Shown: piece by piece, positions 18,072 through 26,649 of the stretch
How the letters are laid out: each line of letters opens with the position of its first letter
Numbering within the stretch: position 1 is the first letter of the stretch
DNA from: JAPORY01 sp965215385
GTDB lineage: Bacteria > Pseudomonadota > Alphaproteobacteria > Rhodobacterales > Rhodobacteraceae
DNA: 64,000 bases
Assembly: GCA_965215385.1 (NCBI GenBank)
Contig: OZ244059.1
Span: 930,001-994,000 of the forward strand
Reading direction: 5' to 3'
Notes under the pieces: generated by a model
Seen by the model: the letters and a program-made list of their open reading frames with translations, nothing else
Databases searched by the model: none
Told to the model about the DNA's origin: nothing
Translations under genes and position numbers: made by a program

Positions 18072-18533
18072 CTACAACGGCAACATTGTCGTCGACTTGA
18101 TTTCCTCCATCGAAAGTAGGGCTGTCACATTATAAATCTGAACATCAGCAATCAGCGCTTGGTAAAACTCATCGTAAGATCGGGCATTCGGCACACGCAC
18201 TTTCAAGACATAATCGATTTCCCCAGCCAACCGATGCGCTTCTTGTACCTCTGGGCGAGCCCTGATCGCATTGAGAAACTTGTGTTGCCAGTCAGCATCA
18301 TGTTGTGAAGTTCGTATCAACACAAAAAAACAAGCCTCAAATCCTAATGCCTCTGGATTCAACAAAACCATCTGTTGACCAATAACGCCAGCCGCCCGAA
18401 GCTTGCGAATCCGATTCCATACTGGGGTTTTGGAAGACCCAACCTCCTTTGCAATTTCATCCAACGATCGACTAGCATCACGCTGCAATACCGCGAGAAT
18501 TTTTCGATCGGTTGCATCAATCCGTATCGACAT
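18072..18533 (-). CDS. Lrp/AsnC-family transcriptional regulator
   Basis: 153 residues. N-terminal winged HTH (residues about 5-60: IDATDRKILAVLQRDASRSL, then SSKTPVWNRIRKLRAAGVI), linker, and C-terminal RAM effector-binding domain (about 70-145: HRLAGEIDYVLKVRVPN). Likely autoregulatory and controlling the divergent DUF2849 gene. In many Rhodobacterales an Lrp/AsnC gene lies divergent to the cysG-DUF2849-cysI-cysH cluster, so it may be a sulfur-assimilation regulator. A 15-bp palindrome lies 91 bp upstream of its start, and a matching site precedes the reductase gene at 21557. Confidence 0.85.
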   Translation of the reverse strand: MSIRIDATDRKILAVLQRDASRSLDEIAKEVGSSKTPVWNRIRKLRAAGVIGQQMVLLNPEALGFEACFFVLIRTSQHDADWQHKFLNAIRARPEVQEAHRLAGEIDYVLKVRVPNARSYDEFYQALIADVQIYNVTALLSMEEIKSTTMLPL

Positions 18534-18623
18534 TTCTATGAATCCTTCGATTGAGCTCTTGTGTTTTGCTTTTTCGGATTTTGTGGAACATTGTTCTTAT
18601 TTTTTAATTTTCGCAATAAATTA

Positions 18624-18638
18624 TAGAAAATTTTTCTA
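18624..18638. promoter_or_regulatory. Palindromic operator candidate, site 1
   Basis: TAGAAAATTTTTCTA, a near-perfect palindrome in the 371-bp divergent region between the Lrp-type regulator and DUF2849. Its reverse complement shares AGAAAAATTTTCTA with the site at 21466-21479. Apart from this site the divergent region shows no gene. Confidence 0.5.
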
Positions 18639-18904
18639 CATTCTGCTATGAAATGAGATGTGCGAATGGAATAGTCAAGGTAATTTCGCTTTTTGGAGGA
18701 GGAAGCAGTTTGCACAGCGGTACGCAGAGCCAATGCCACGAAAGCTTGCTTTGTTATTTTGCACACTGAAACCGTAGCGTGCTGTCAATCAATACGAATG
18801 AAACCGCCATCGGCTGTCTTGTTTGTGGATATCGCTTTTGAACCGATTATCGACGCACAAACCGATCATCTTGAATAGGTTGCAGAGGAGGAGGTAACCT
18901 TGCC

Positions 18905-19159
18905 ATGTTGGGCGGTTTTTCACCAAAAGTCATAGCCGCGCACAATCGTGCCGACGGCGGCGTCATTTTTTTGGCTGAGGATAACACGTGGGTCAGGGAC
19001 ATCGCCGAGGCCGAGGTCTTAACGGACGAAGCGGACGCCCAATTGCGGCTTCTTTATGCTGAGCAGCAAGGACGAACTGTCACCCGTGCCGCGCTGGCGG
19101 CGGTATCCGTCACTTTCTCCAAGGTGACGCTTGACAAGCCCCTCGCGCAGTCGAGTTGA
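18905..19159 (+). CDS. DUF2849 protein, remnant of a cys operon
   Basis: 84 residues. DUF2849 proteins are small and in alphaproteobacteria usually precede the sulfite reductase gene cysI. Recognisable are SPKVIAAHNRADGGVIFL and the family core AEAEVLTDEADAQLRLL. The C-terminus after about residue 58 departs from the family and stops early; the next frame continues with EKNSFRTPPLLNRPF, resembling the usual ending, so a frameshift near 19150 is likely. A strong GAGGAGGAGG lies about ten bases before the ATG. No cysI follows: dead IS630 sequence begins at 19290. Confidence 0.6.
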   Translation: MLGGFSPKVIAAHNRADGGVIFLAEDNTWVRDIAEAEVLTDEADAQLRLLYAEQQGRTVTRAALAAVSVTFSKVTLDKPLAQSS

Positions 19160-19289
19160 GAAAAATTCATTTAGAACCCCACCGCTTCTTAACCGACCCT
19201 TCCTGATCACTCAACTACCGCTGTGAACCACGTGCTCTTGCGGTTTATTTTATCATTGAGTTAGTATTGTGCCCAAATTGCGATCGCTG

Positions 19290-20647
19290 GGTATTCTAGT
19301 ATCCCAAAAGCATTACATTGCGGGGTATCGTGATTTTAGTTTGATTCGCGCCGTCTCGGTTGTAAACCGCCAGTCGACGGATTCTTCTGCTCTGTTCCAC
19401 CTTTCCTACCAAGCTGCCACCTCGCGGACCATCGTCTCCCGATCCGGTATCCGATGAGCCCGACATTGTTTCGAGAGCACCTTGATTTCGATCTCAGCGA
19501 TGTTCAGCCAAGCTCCAGGTTTCGGCGTGGCGTGCACCGCAATGCGGGCCGCCGCGGCGGGCGCATAGCGGTCGTATAGGACCGAGAGTTTATGGGTGGT
19601 GAGATTGTCCATAACCAAGATAATCTTCTGGTTCGGAACGTCACCATCCACTAGATCTGTCAACAACTCGGCAAAATCCCGCCGCGTTCGCCGGTCCGTG
19701 ACTTTCACCTGTCGCCAACCGTCCAGCGGCGCCCACACCCTAAACCGATTGGCGGTACCGTTGCGCCCATATTCAAAGTCTTAGATCGCCGCTTGCCCCG
19801 AACCGACCGCGAACGGCACACGGGTTTCTTGGGTTTGTGGCTTCGAGGTCTCATCCATACCGACCCGAACCGTATCGGCGGTAAACGCTCGTTGGTCACC
19901 CGAAGGCACATCCTCCAGCGCATAGACAAAGTCCGCATTGGCCTGGGCGGAAGGCACCAAATCCGCTTCAACCAAGGCTTCATGCCGGTTTTTTCAGTGC
20001 GTCGGACGGTTTCTGTCGCAATTGCGTCGACCACTTTGCGTTCAACCAACGGGTCGCCAAACAACTCCCATGTCCAACGGGCCGTCCCTTCCGGCGGTTG
20101 CGAACCCGCTACCATGCTCATGGTTGCCTCGCCGTCACCCTCAAGCCATCGCCGCCGTGGGTTCAGAGGGAGCTTGCGGTTCACTGCGGCGTTGCGGCCC
20201 GCTATCACACACTGCTTGCGAACCCGCTCGACCGTTGTCACGTTAACGTCCAGCGTGTCCGCAATGTCAGCATCAATGCGACCACCACGGTCATGGTCGA
20301 CAGCGGCTCACAATAACATAGGCACCCGCTTGCCACGTTCTTTGGAGCCCTTACCACCGTCAACGAGGTCTTTAAGTTACGGCCGTTCTTCGTCGGTAAG
20401 TGAAACCTTGTAGAGTTTTCTGCCACCTGCCGTCAGGCCCAAAAATCCTCATATCTGTCGCCTCAGATCTTAAATCGCAATGACCGCAATGATCGCCAAT
20501 ACGGCACCGAGTACAGGTTGCTTGTTGCTGGTTGTTCTAAAGTCGATTCCACGACTAAACAAAGGTCAATCACAAAAGAACCCTCCATTTTCAGTGAACT
20601 GGATGCGAGTAACCCGCAATTTACCATTTTCGGGATACTAGTATGCC
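19290..20647 (-). pseudogene. IS630-family element b, broken transposase
   Basis: Imperfect inverted ends: GGTATTCTAGTATCCCAAAA at the left, and at the right the complement of GGCATACTAGTATCCCGAAA. Read in several minus-strand frames from about 20455 to 19318, it gives a full IS630 transposase: HTH segment DTLDVNVTTVERVRKQ, ETVRRTEKTGMKPWLK, ILVMDNLTTH (second Asp), PGAWLNIAEIE (Glu), and a last segment EESVDWRFTTETARIKLK after an in-frame TAG. At least two frameshifts and two stops. It occupies the place where cysI would be expected after DUF2849. Confidence 0.8.
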
Positions 20648-20680
20648 ATAACATTTTTATATTTACATTATTTTGTGCTC

Positions 20681-21368
20681 ATTCATTGTGGTAGTTGTTG
20701 ACCTATATCGGGTGCTACCGTGTCTCGCAAAACAAAGCAGCCCGTTCTCGTCTTAGATGATGCTCAGACCGGAAACTTGAAATCTTTGGCTGGGTCACTC
20801 ACGGTGCCGGCCAGAGATGTCGAACGGGCGCCGATTTTACTGGCCTATGCCGAGGCCAGTCGCTCGCGGCGATTTCTCGCAAGGTCGGGGTATCGCGTCC
20901 AACGGTATATAAATGCATTGAGAAGGCAACCAATATGGGGCCTGATGCCGCCGTGCGTGATTTGCCGCGGCCGGGGCGCGAGCCTGAGATTTCGGACGAC
21001 AGCAAGGCTTGGGTCGTGAGCTTGGCCAGTCGCAAACCCAAGGACATCGGATTGGCGGCGGAGTTGTGGACCCTTTCGGCCTTGGCTCGCTATGTGTGCC
21101 AACAAGCGGCAGCAGCCGGTTTTCCACGCCTATCCCGTGTCAGTAAAATGGCGATATGGCGGATCTTGGATGAAAATCAACTCAAGCCGCCTCGCGTCCG
21201 GTATTGTCTGGAACGGAAGGATCCCAACTTTGAGGAAAACAGGGGCGAAGTGTTGATGGTCTATCAGCAAGTTTCGATGCAAGCGGCCAAGTCAACCGGC
21301 AACAAGCCCGCCGTTTCGCTAGAAAAACTTCGGCGAAAGCATGGCTGACAATATGTAAATCCGTTAAT
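20681..21368 (+). pseudogene. IS630-family element a, copy 2 (internally deleted)
   Basis: Shares both borders with the relic at 9381-10561 but is about 0.5 kb shorter. The frame from a GTG at 20720 begins LVLDDAQTGNLKSLA, shifts, and continues as WRILDENQLKPPRVRYCLER to NKPAVS, where it jumps directly to the last codons (LEKLRRKHG). Comparison with copy 1 places the deletion between GCCGTTT and GCGGTTT, removing the whole DDE core. Confidence 0.8.
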
Positions 21369-21463
21369 GTTACGGTATACTAGAGCGTCACAATTGCTGT
21401 TCGGAAGCGGCTTCATATTAGCAAATTGTAAGCCGAGATTTGAAATTCTCGACGCGTGTTGTA

Positions 21464-21479
21464 GCAGAAAAATTTTCTA
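21464..21479. promoter_or_regulatory. Palindromic operator candidate, site 2
   Basis: GCAGAAAAATTTTCTA, containing AGAAAAATTTTCT, 78 bp upstream of the ferredoxin-NADP reductase start. Fourteen contiguous bases (AGAAAAATTTTCTA) equal the complement of site 1 next to the Lrp-type regulator, suggesting one regulator controls both. Confidence 0.5.
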
Positions 21480-21556
21480 CCATTGCATTCAACCACTTTT
21501 CATTCTTAAAGCGACTCACTAAGTAGAACCGCTAGTGGAAGCAGAGACCCTATCAA

Positions 21557-22405
21557 ATGAATGAAGTAATCGTCGAGGATGGCACCGCCCCAAAGGGGAT
21601 GACTCTCCTGCCCGACGCTCAAATCATAACGGCCGTCAAGCATTGGACGCCGCGACTCTTCTCATTCCGCTGCACCCGATCCCTGAATTTCCGATTTCGC
21701 TCTGGTGAATTTGTGATGCTCGGATTAATGGGGGAGCCTGACCCGAAGACTGGAAAAAGTAAGCCACTCCTTCGCGCCTACTCAATTGCGTCCCCCGCCT
21801 GGGACGATGAACTTGAGTTTTACTCCATCAAAGTTCCAGACGGGCCTCTGACGTCAAAATTGCAATTCATCCAACCCGACGATCAAATTATCCTCCGGCC
21901 CAAACCTGTTGGAACACTCGTGCATGATGCGCTCCTACCAGGTAAGCGGATTTGGTTCTTTGCAACGGGAACGGGATTTGCCCCCTTCGCTTCTTTGTTG
22001 CGCGATCCGCAAACTTATGAAGACTACGAAGAAATCATTATCACGCACACCTGCCGTGAAGTCTGCGAACTTGATTATGGTCGATCAATTATTGAGAAGA
22101 TTCGGCAGGATGAAATACTGGAAGAACTCATTGGTGACGGATTTCATCAGCGTCTAAAGTATTATCCGACCACAACCCGCGAGGACAGCTCAAAAATGGG
22201 GCGTATCACTGATCTTATTCGGTCAGGGGAAGTTTACTCAGACTTGCATACGCAATCAATTAATCCAGACCAAGATCGAGCGATGATCTGTGGTAACCTT
22301 GCCTTTAATCTGGAGCTGAAGGCCATGCTTGAAGAATTTAAGCTTGAAGAGGGTGCCAACTCACAGCCACGTCATTATGTGGTCGAGAAAGCTTTCTTAG
22401 ACTAA
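21557..22405 (+). CDS. fpr: Ferredoxin-NADP(+) reductase
   Basis: 282 residues. Flavoenzyme moving electrons between NADPH and ferredoxin/flavodoxin. FAD-binding RAYSIASP (about residues 74-81) and the pyridine-nucleotide motif ATGTGFAPFASLLRDP (about 136-151) are clear, and the C-terminus ends VVEKAFLD as in bacterial class I FNRs (Azotobacter/Rhodobacter type). Start ATG 21557 with GGAAGCAGAG upstream. In Rhodobacterales this gene commonly ends the cysI-cysH cluster, which explains the paired operator sites; here that cluster is absent. It could still serve other ferredoxin- or oxidative-stress-linked reactions. Confidence 0.85.
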   Translation: MNEVIVEDGTAPKGMTLLPDAQIITAVKHWTPRLFSFRCTRSLNFRFRSGEFVMLGLMGEPDPKTGKSKPLLRAYSIASPAWDDELEFYSIKVPDGPLTSKLQFIQPDDQIILRPKPVGTLVHDALLPGKRIWFFATGTGFAPFASLLRDPQTYEDYEEIIITHTCREVCELDYGRSIIEKIRQDEILEELIGDGFHQRLKYYPTTTREDSSKMGRITDLIRSGEVYSDLHTQSINPDQDRAMICGNLAFNLELKAMLEEFKLEEGANSQPRHYVVEKAFLD

Positions 22406-22578
22406 GCAACAACGAACTGATTTAATTCCGCAAACTTGAGAAAATGGATTTCCGCTCTAACTTGCCTAACGAGGATAACGGCTCAAAACAATTTGTTGAT
22501 TGGCTTGTTTGACTTGAACTCACGAACTAAACTCTGTTTACGCTCTCGCTATTCAATCACCATATAAGGAAGACAGAA

Positions 22579-23130
22579 ATCGCCCGCAGACCTCACAACG
22601 CGCCGCCGCAGCGCGAAACTGGACCTCGAGTTAACGATAAAATCATTGCAGATGAAATACGCTTGATTGGCGCTCATGGCGAGAATCTCGGAATCGTCTC
22701 ACCGCAGCAGGCTCTAGATTTATCCGAACAAGAAGATCTTGATCTTGTAGAGATCTCACCAAATGCGAACCCACCCGTTTGCAAGATTATGGATTACGGC
22801 AAGTACAAGTACGAACAGCAGAAGCGTGAGAGCGAAGCGCGAAAGAAGCAAAAGACGATTGATGTCAAGGAAGTTAAGTTTCGTCCCAACACCGACGTAC
22901 ACGACTACGAGGTCAAGATGCGTAACGTCGCCCGATTCTTGGAAAATGGCGACAAGGTCAAAATCACACTGCGATTTCGAGGCCGCGAAATGGCACACCA
23001 AGATTTAGGCCAAGAATTGTTGGATCGCGTTGCTGCGGATATAGAACTGATTGGGAAAGTTGAGAATATGCCGAAAATGGAAGGTCGGCAAATGATCATG
23101 ATGATTGGCCCACTCCCGCAACGGGGCTAA
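22579..23130 (+). CDS. infC: Translation initiation factor IF-3, ATC start
   Basis: 183 residues when read from ATC 22579. IF-3 prevents premature 50S joining and proofreads start-codon/initiator-tRNA pairing. The N-domain begins IARRPHNAPP...RVNDKIIADEIRLIG, the linker is YKYEQQKRESEARKKQK, and the C-domain carries VKEVKFRPNTDVHDYEVK. An AAGGA lies seven bases before ATC. The first ATG (22663) would remove 28 conserved residues. Bacterial infC typically uses ATT or ATC so that IF-3 represses its own translation. The usual rpmI-rplT partners do not follow here. Confidence 0.92.
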   Translation: MARRPHNAPPQRETGPRVNDKIIADEIRLIGAHGENLGIVSPQQALDLSEQEDLDLVEISPNANPPVCKIMDYGKYKYEQQKRESEARKKQKTIDVKEVKFRPNTDVHDYEVKMRNVARFLENGDKVKITLRFRGREMAHQDLGQELLDRVAADIELIGKVENMPKMEGRQMIMMIGPLPQRG

Positions 23131-23190
23131 TTTGAAGGCGGAAAATATTTTTCGTCGATCGCAATACCTAGCGTCATTGTTCAATCACTT

Positions 23191-23213
23191 GGTAGCCCGC
23201 CCTTGCGGCTACC
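23191..23213. terminator. Hairpin after infC
   Basis: GGTAGCC and GGCTACC form a 7-bp stem about 60 bp after infC. There is no T run, so it may be a rho-dependent or processing hairpin rather than an intrinsic terminator. Confidence 0.3.
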
Positions 23214-23431
23214 GCCGCCGCGCTCAATGCTTTACGCCGCACAGCACCGGAACGCCTGCTGGCAGGTCAAACGGGTGATTGCGTTTTGTCTCGCACAAAG
23301 CTGGCGCAAGCCGAGGGGCAGTGAATTCCTTCGCTTCTAAAGCGCAGCTACAAAATCTGCTGCATTGTGCGATTTAGAACATAGTCGTTCGGAACTGAAG
23401 ACGCACCATTAATTGATGTGGGTCGTCGACA

Positions 23432-24043
23432 TTACTTTATTTTTGGACGTGGAAAATTTGGTCGGTCCTCATTGTAATGGACAGAAAGATAATCCAGTAT
23501 CGTTAGGCGTTCTTGATCATCAAGTTCTGACATTCCTTGTTTCTCAATCATCCAATCAAGCAACTCGTCCCAGCTCTTGCGTGAAAGGCCTTGTTGAGCA
23601 ACGATCCGTTCAGAATGGCAGGCAATGCACGTGTAATACGTAGTCTCGACGCCCGGCGCATTCACGAGCAAACCGAATTCATACTCCTCGGCGTCTTCGG
23701 CTGTAACCCCTGCGCTCTGTTCGTCCGATGCCGACGGCGTACCAGCAACAATCACAACTTTAGCATCAATAATCTGCCGGTTGTCCCAATTCTTTAGTGT
23801 CGGAATGGGCTCAAATCCATTGACCGATGTTCTGATAGGCCCGCGCCAGCGACCGCTGCTATCGTCGTCACGGTATCGCAAAGTATGGTCGTCCTCGGTA
23901 CACAACCGTGAACTGCAGGTCGCGTTTGGTGACACAAACGCCTGGGCAGGTTTGATTGGTGCCACAAACGCGGTCGTGCCTAGCCCGAAAACGAACAGAG
24001 TTAGAAACAAACGACGCATTTTTGCGCGCAAGTCATGTCCCAA
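23432..24043 (-). CDS. sorB: Monohaem cytochrome c, sulfite dehydrogenase subunit
   Basis: 203 residues with a signal peptide (basic RAKMRRLF, hydrophobic LTLFVFGLGTTAFVA, ending PAQA). The C-terminal 75 residues hold one c-type haem site CIACH and a likely axial Met in EKQGMSELD. The preceding 90 residues are of uncertain fold. Lies 35 bp downstream of the molybdoenzyme gene, consistent with a SorAB-type heterodimer in which this subunit takes electrons from the Mo centre in the periplasm. Translation may start at the ninth codon (MRRLFLT), which would give a more typical signal peptide. Confidence 0.7.
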   Translation of the reverse strand: MGHDLRAKMRRLFLTLFVFGLGTTAFVAPIKPAQAFVSPNATCSSRLCTEDDHTLRYRDDDSSGRWRGPIRTSVNGFEPIPTLKNWDNRQIIDAKVVIVAGTPSASDEQSAGVTAEDAEEYEFGLLVNAPGVETTYYTCIACHSERIVAQQGLSRKSWDELLDWMIEKQGMSELDDQERLTILDYLSVHYNEDRPNFPRPKIK

Positions 24044-24078
24044 AGATAGGACGGCAACCTCGCGCCGCCCTTATCTGA

Positions 24079-25374
24079 TTAACTCGCACGAACCCCGACG
24101 CGATGCATTGTATTGTTCAGGTACCCTTTCGGATTCCAGTCAATCGCGAAAGGTTGCATTACGCCATCATTATCGGTCGCCCGTGCCCAAACTTCATAGT
24201 AGCCAGCTTGTGGGAACTGAACTTTCGCTCTCCAATTCTGCCAAGCACCTGAATTAACTGGCCGGTCAAGTTCTGCCGGCATCCAAGTCGCACCAAAATC
24301 AATCGAGATTTCTAGTTTTTCGACCGTACGATCTCCAGACCAAGCGTGACCGCGAACATCTGACTGTAATCTAACGTCGGCGTTATTTGCCGGAAACGTT
24401 ACCAGCGACTTAACCGGCATTCGTTCGATAATCTCGAAATCTTCCTCGGGAACATCTTGACCCGGAGCAACCTTGTAAGCTGGCACCCGGTAAGCGGTTC
24501 CAGTCATTTTTGGACCATCGTGAACCTGATCGCGCAGTTCAATGCGCCGCAGCCACTTTTGTGCGGTTGAAGCTGGCCAACCCGGAACAACGAGGCGGAG
24601 TGGTGCGCCGTTCATGGGATGAAGTACGTTACCATTCATCTCGAAAGCGATCAAGACATTATCCGTCATTGCTTTCTCGATTGGAATGCCACGCGAGATC
24701 GGAAGTTTTTCGGGATCACCAGATAGATGACCATCAGCACCATAGTGGGCGGTGTATACGACGTTCGACTGAACCCCCGCCTGCTCGAGGACATCTTTCA
24801 ATCGAACGCCGGTCCAATTCGAACATGCCACCGCGCCATAGGTCCACTGGTTACCTTTGGCTGGTGGCTCAAAGAACCCGCGGCCGTTGCCGCCACATTC
24901 GAGCGTTAACGCCATTGTTACAACGGTGAACTGATCGCGTAGATCGGCAATGGTTAACGTCATTGGACGATCTACAAACCCATCAATCGTCAGCGTCCAA
25001 GTTTCTGGATCAACATCTTCTGGCGGAATTCCATTATTGCGAATAAAATGACGGTTTGTTGGCGTAATGGCATCATCCAAAAGCTCTGGCGGTGTTTCGG
25101 CATTGACCGGCCGGTCATTGAGCAGTGTTAAGCCGTCTTTACCGCTCAAGACATTGCTGCTGGCCGCGGCAGCCGGAACAAAGCCAATTGGTAAATTGTC
25201 GTGAAATGGAATTGATGTGCCCACCATCGCCGCGATGGAAGCAACACCTGTGCGCTTCAAAAAGCGACGCCGATCATCATCGACGATGCCTGCCTTCGAC
25301 CGAAGTCGATCTGAACTCTTCAATGCATTGGTGACACTCACCTGACTAGATTTATTTTGGTTCTCTAGTGCCAT
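24079..25374 (-). CDS. sorA: Periplasmic sulfite dehydrogenase, molybdenum subunit
   Basis: 431 residues. Oxidises sulfite to sulfate with a molybdopterin cofactor. A Tat signal is visible (DDRRRFLKRTG, about residues 34-44, then a hydrophobic stretch). The Mo-ligand cysteine is in LTLECGGNGRGFFEP (about 155-170), followed by the dimerisation domain with DVRGHAWSGDRTVEKLEIS and YYEVWARATDNDGVMQP. GGGAGG precedes the start. Together with the haem gene downstream it matches SorAB/SoxCD-like enzymes rather than YedY. In this genome it would detoxify or respire sulfite, for example from taurine. Confidence 0.85.
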   Translation of the reverse strand: MALENQNKSSQVSVTNALKSSDRLRSKAGIVDDDRRRFLKRTGVASIAAMVGTSIPFHDNLPIGFVPAAAASSNVLSGKDGLTLLNDRPVNAETPPELLDDAITPTNRHFIRNNGIPPEDVDPETWTLTIDGFVDRPMTLTIADLRDQFTVVTMALTLECGGNGRGFFEPPAKGNQWTYGAVACSNWTGVRLKDVLEQAGVQSNVVYTAHYGADGHLSGDPEKLPISRGIPIEKAMTDNVLIAFEMNGNVLHPMNGAPLRLVVPGWPASTAQKWLRRIELRDQVHDGPKMTGTAYRVPAYKVAPGQDVPEEDFEIIERMPVKSLVTFPANNADVRLQSDVRGHAWSGDRTVEKLEISIDFGATWMPAELDRPVNSGAWQNWRAKVQFPQAGYYEVWARATDNDGVMQPFAIDWNPKGYLNNTMHRVGVRAS

Positions 25375-25764
25375 TTTTCCCTCCCATATGGCCTTTTCTC
25401 ACTACCTTAATAGCAACAACACGACTCATCATTTGAGCCCAAACCAATATTGATTGCGCACTCGCGTCAATCGAACAAGCAATCTGTCTGTTGGTTTACT
25501 CCTTCGTTTATGACTAAATTAATTGGCAGGCATAATGCACCCAGATGATTCTGCCATAAATATATGCAACGCCGAGCGGCCGCAGCCTCATCATAGCTCC
25601 AATTCAGGCCGCCTACAGGCATGTGGATACGACTAGGAGCAATCCACTACCCCGCTTTTGCGACCCTTCGTGAAATGGCATCACAATCAATAGTTGCAGA
25701 CGACGGGTTATAGACATCCTGGCTACGATGAAGGCGACAAGAAATCAAGTCCAATACAGGGCGA
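25375..25764. other. Intergenic region between sorA and coxM
   Basis: 390 bp without a supportable gene. It separates the start of the sorAB transcript (minus strand) from the end of coxM (same strand) and should contain the sorA promoter. Confidence 0.4.
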
Positions 25765-26556
25765 CTAACTTGCCGCGGCCACCGCACGCTTCGTCAGTGT
25801 CTTCACGAGACTGGCGCGATATTCGGGACTACCATGCAAATCGCCAATCATGCCATCAGCCGACACACTAGTGCCGTCTATGGCCGCCGGCGAAAAATTG
25901 GCGGATAGCAGCGATTCGGCTTCGCTCCAACGATACACCCCGCCTTCCGAAGCTCCAGTCACCGCGACCCTTACTGACGAACTGAACTTAGCGACAAATA
26001 CCCCCGTCAGAGCAAACCGGGAAGCCGGCTGCAGGAATTTTTGGTAATTTGCTGCCACTGGAATCGGAAACATGACCGATGTGATGATCTCACCTTCTTC
26101 AAGAACAGTGGCAAACATACCGTCAAAGAACTCGTCGGCGGCAATCTCACGACGCGGTGTAACGACTGTGGCACCGGAAGCCAAGACTGCCGCCGGATAA
26201 CAGGCTGAAGGATCGTTATTGGCAAGTGAGCCACCGATAGTCCCACGATTTCGCACTGCCGGATCACCAATATGACCCGCTAAATCTGCTAGTGCTGGGT
26301 AGTGTTGACCGGCTTGCCTTGCGACCATTTCGTGAGTGGTCGCACCGCCGACGCAGATGGTTTTGAGGCCCTCCGGGCGTACGCCCTGTAACGCGGCAAT
26401 CGCCGTCAAGGAAACCAACTTTGACGGTGAATTCAATCGCTGCTTTAGGGTCGGAATAAGAGTTTGGCCGCCGCCAAGCGGCATCGCACCTTCTGATTGC
26501 AATGACGCAACAGCATCGGTGACCGATTCGGGCCGTTCAAATTCAAAGTCGTACAT
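25765..26556 (-). CDS. coxM: Molybdenum hydroxylase FAD-binding subunit (CoxM type)
   Basis: 263 residues. Carries FAD and passes electrons from the Fe-S subunit to the acceptor. FAD-binding signatures of the family are present: LGGGQTLIPTLKQR (about residues 32-45) and TIGGSLANNDPSACYPA (about 105-121). The start is ATG 26554-26556, preceded by AAGGT, rather than a TTG five codons upstream. It is last of the L-M-S trio on this strand, 93 bp after coxL. Confidence 0.85.
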   Translation of the reverse strand: MYDFEFERPESVTDAVASLQSEGAMPLGGGQTLIPTLKQRLNSPSKLVSLTAIAALQGVRPEGLKTICVGGATTHEMVARQAGQHYPALADLAGHIGDPAVRNRGTIGGSLANNDPSACYPAAVLASGATVVTPRREIAADEFFDGMFATVLEEGEIITSVMFPIPVAANYQKFLQPASRFALTGVFVAKFSSSVRVAVTGASEGGVYRWSEAESLLSANFSPAAIDGTSVSADGMIGDLHGSPEYRASLVKTLTKRAVAAAS

Positions 26557-26649
26557 TTTTTCTACCTTCAAAATTTATGAGCCGAAAAAAGATTTTCGGA
26601 ATTTGACTGTGAACACGAGACGCAATAACTCGCGTTGCGAAAGCGTAAG

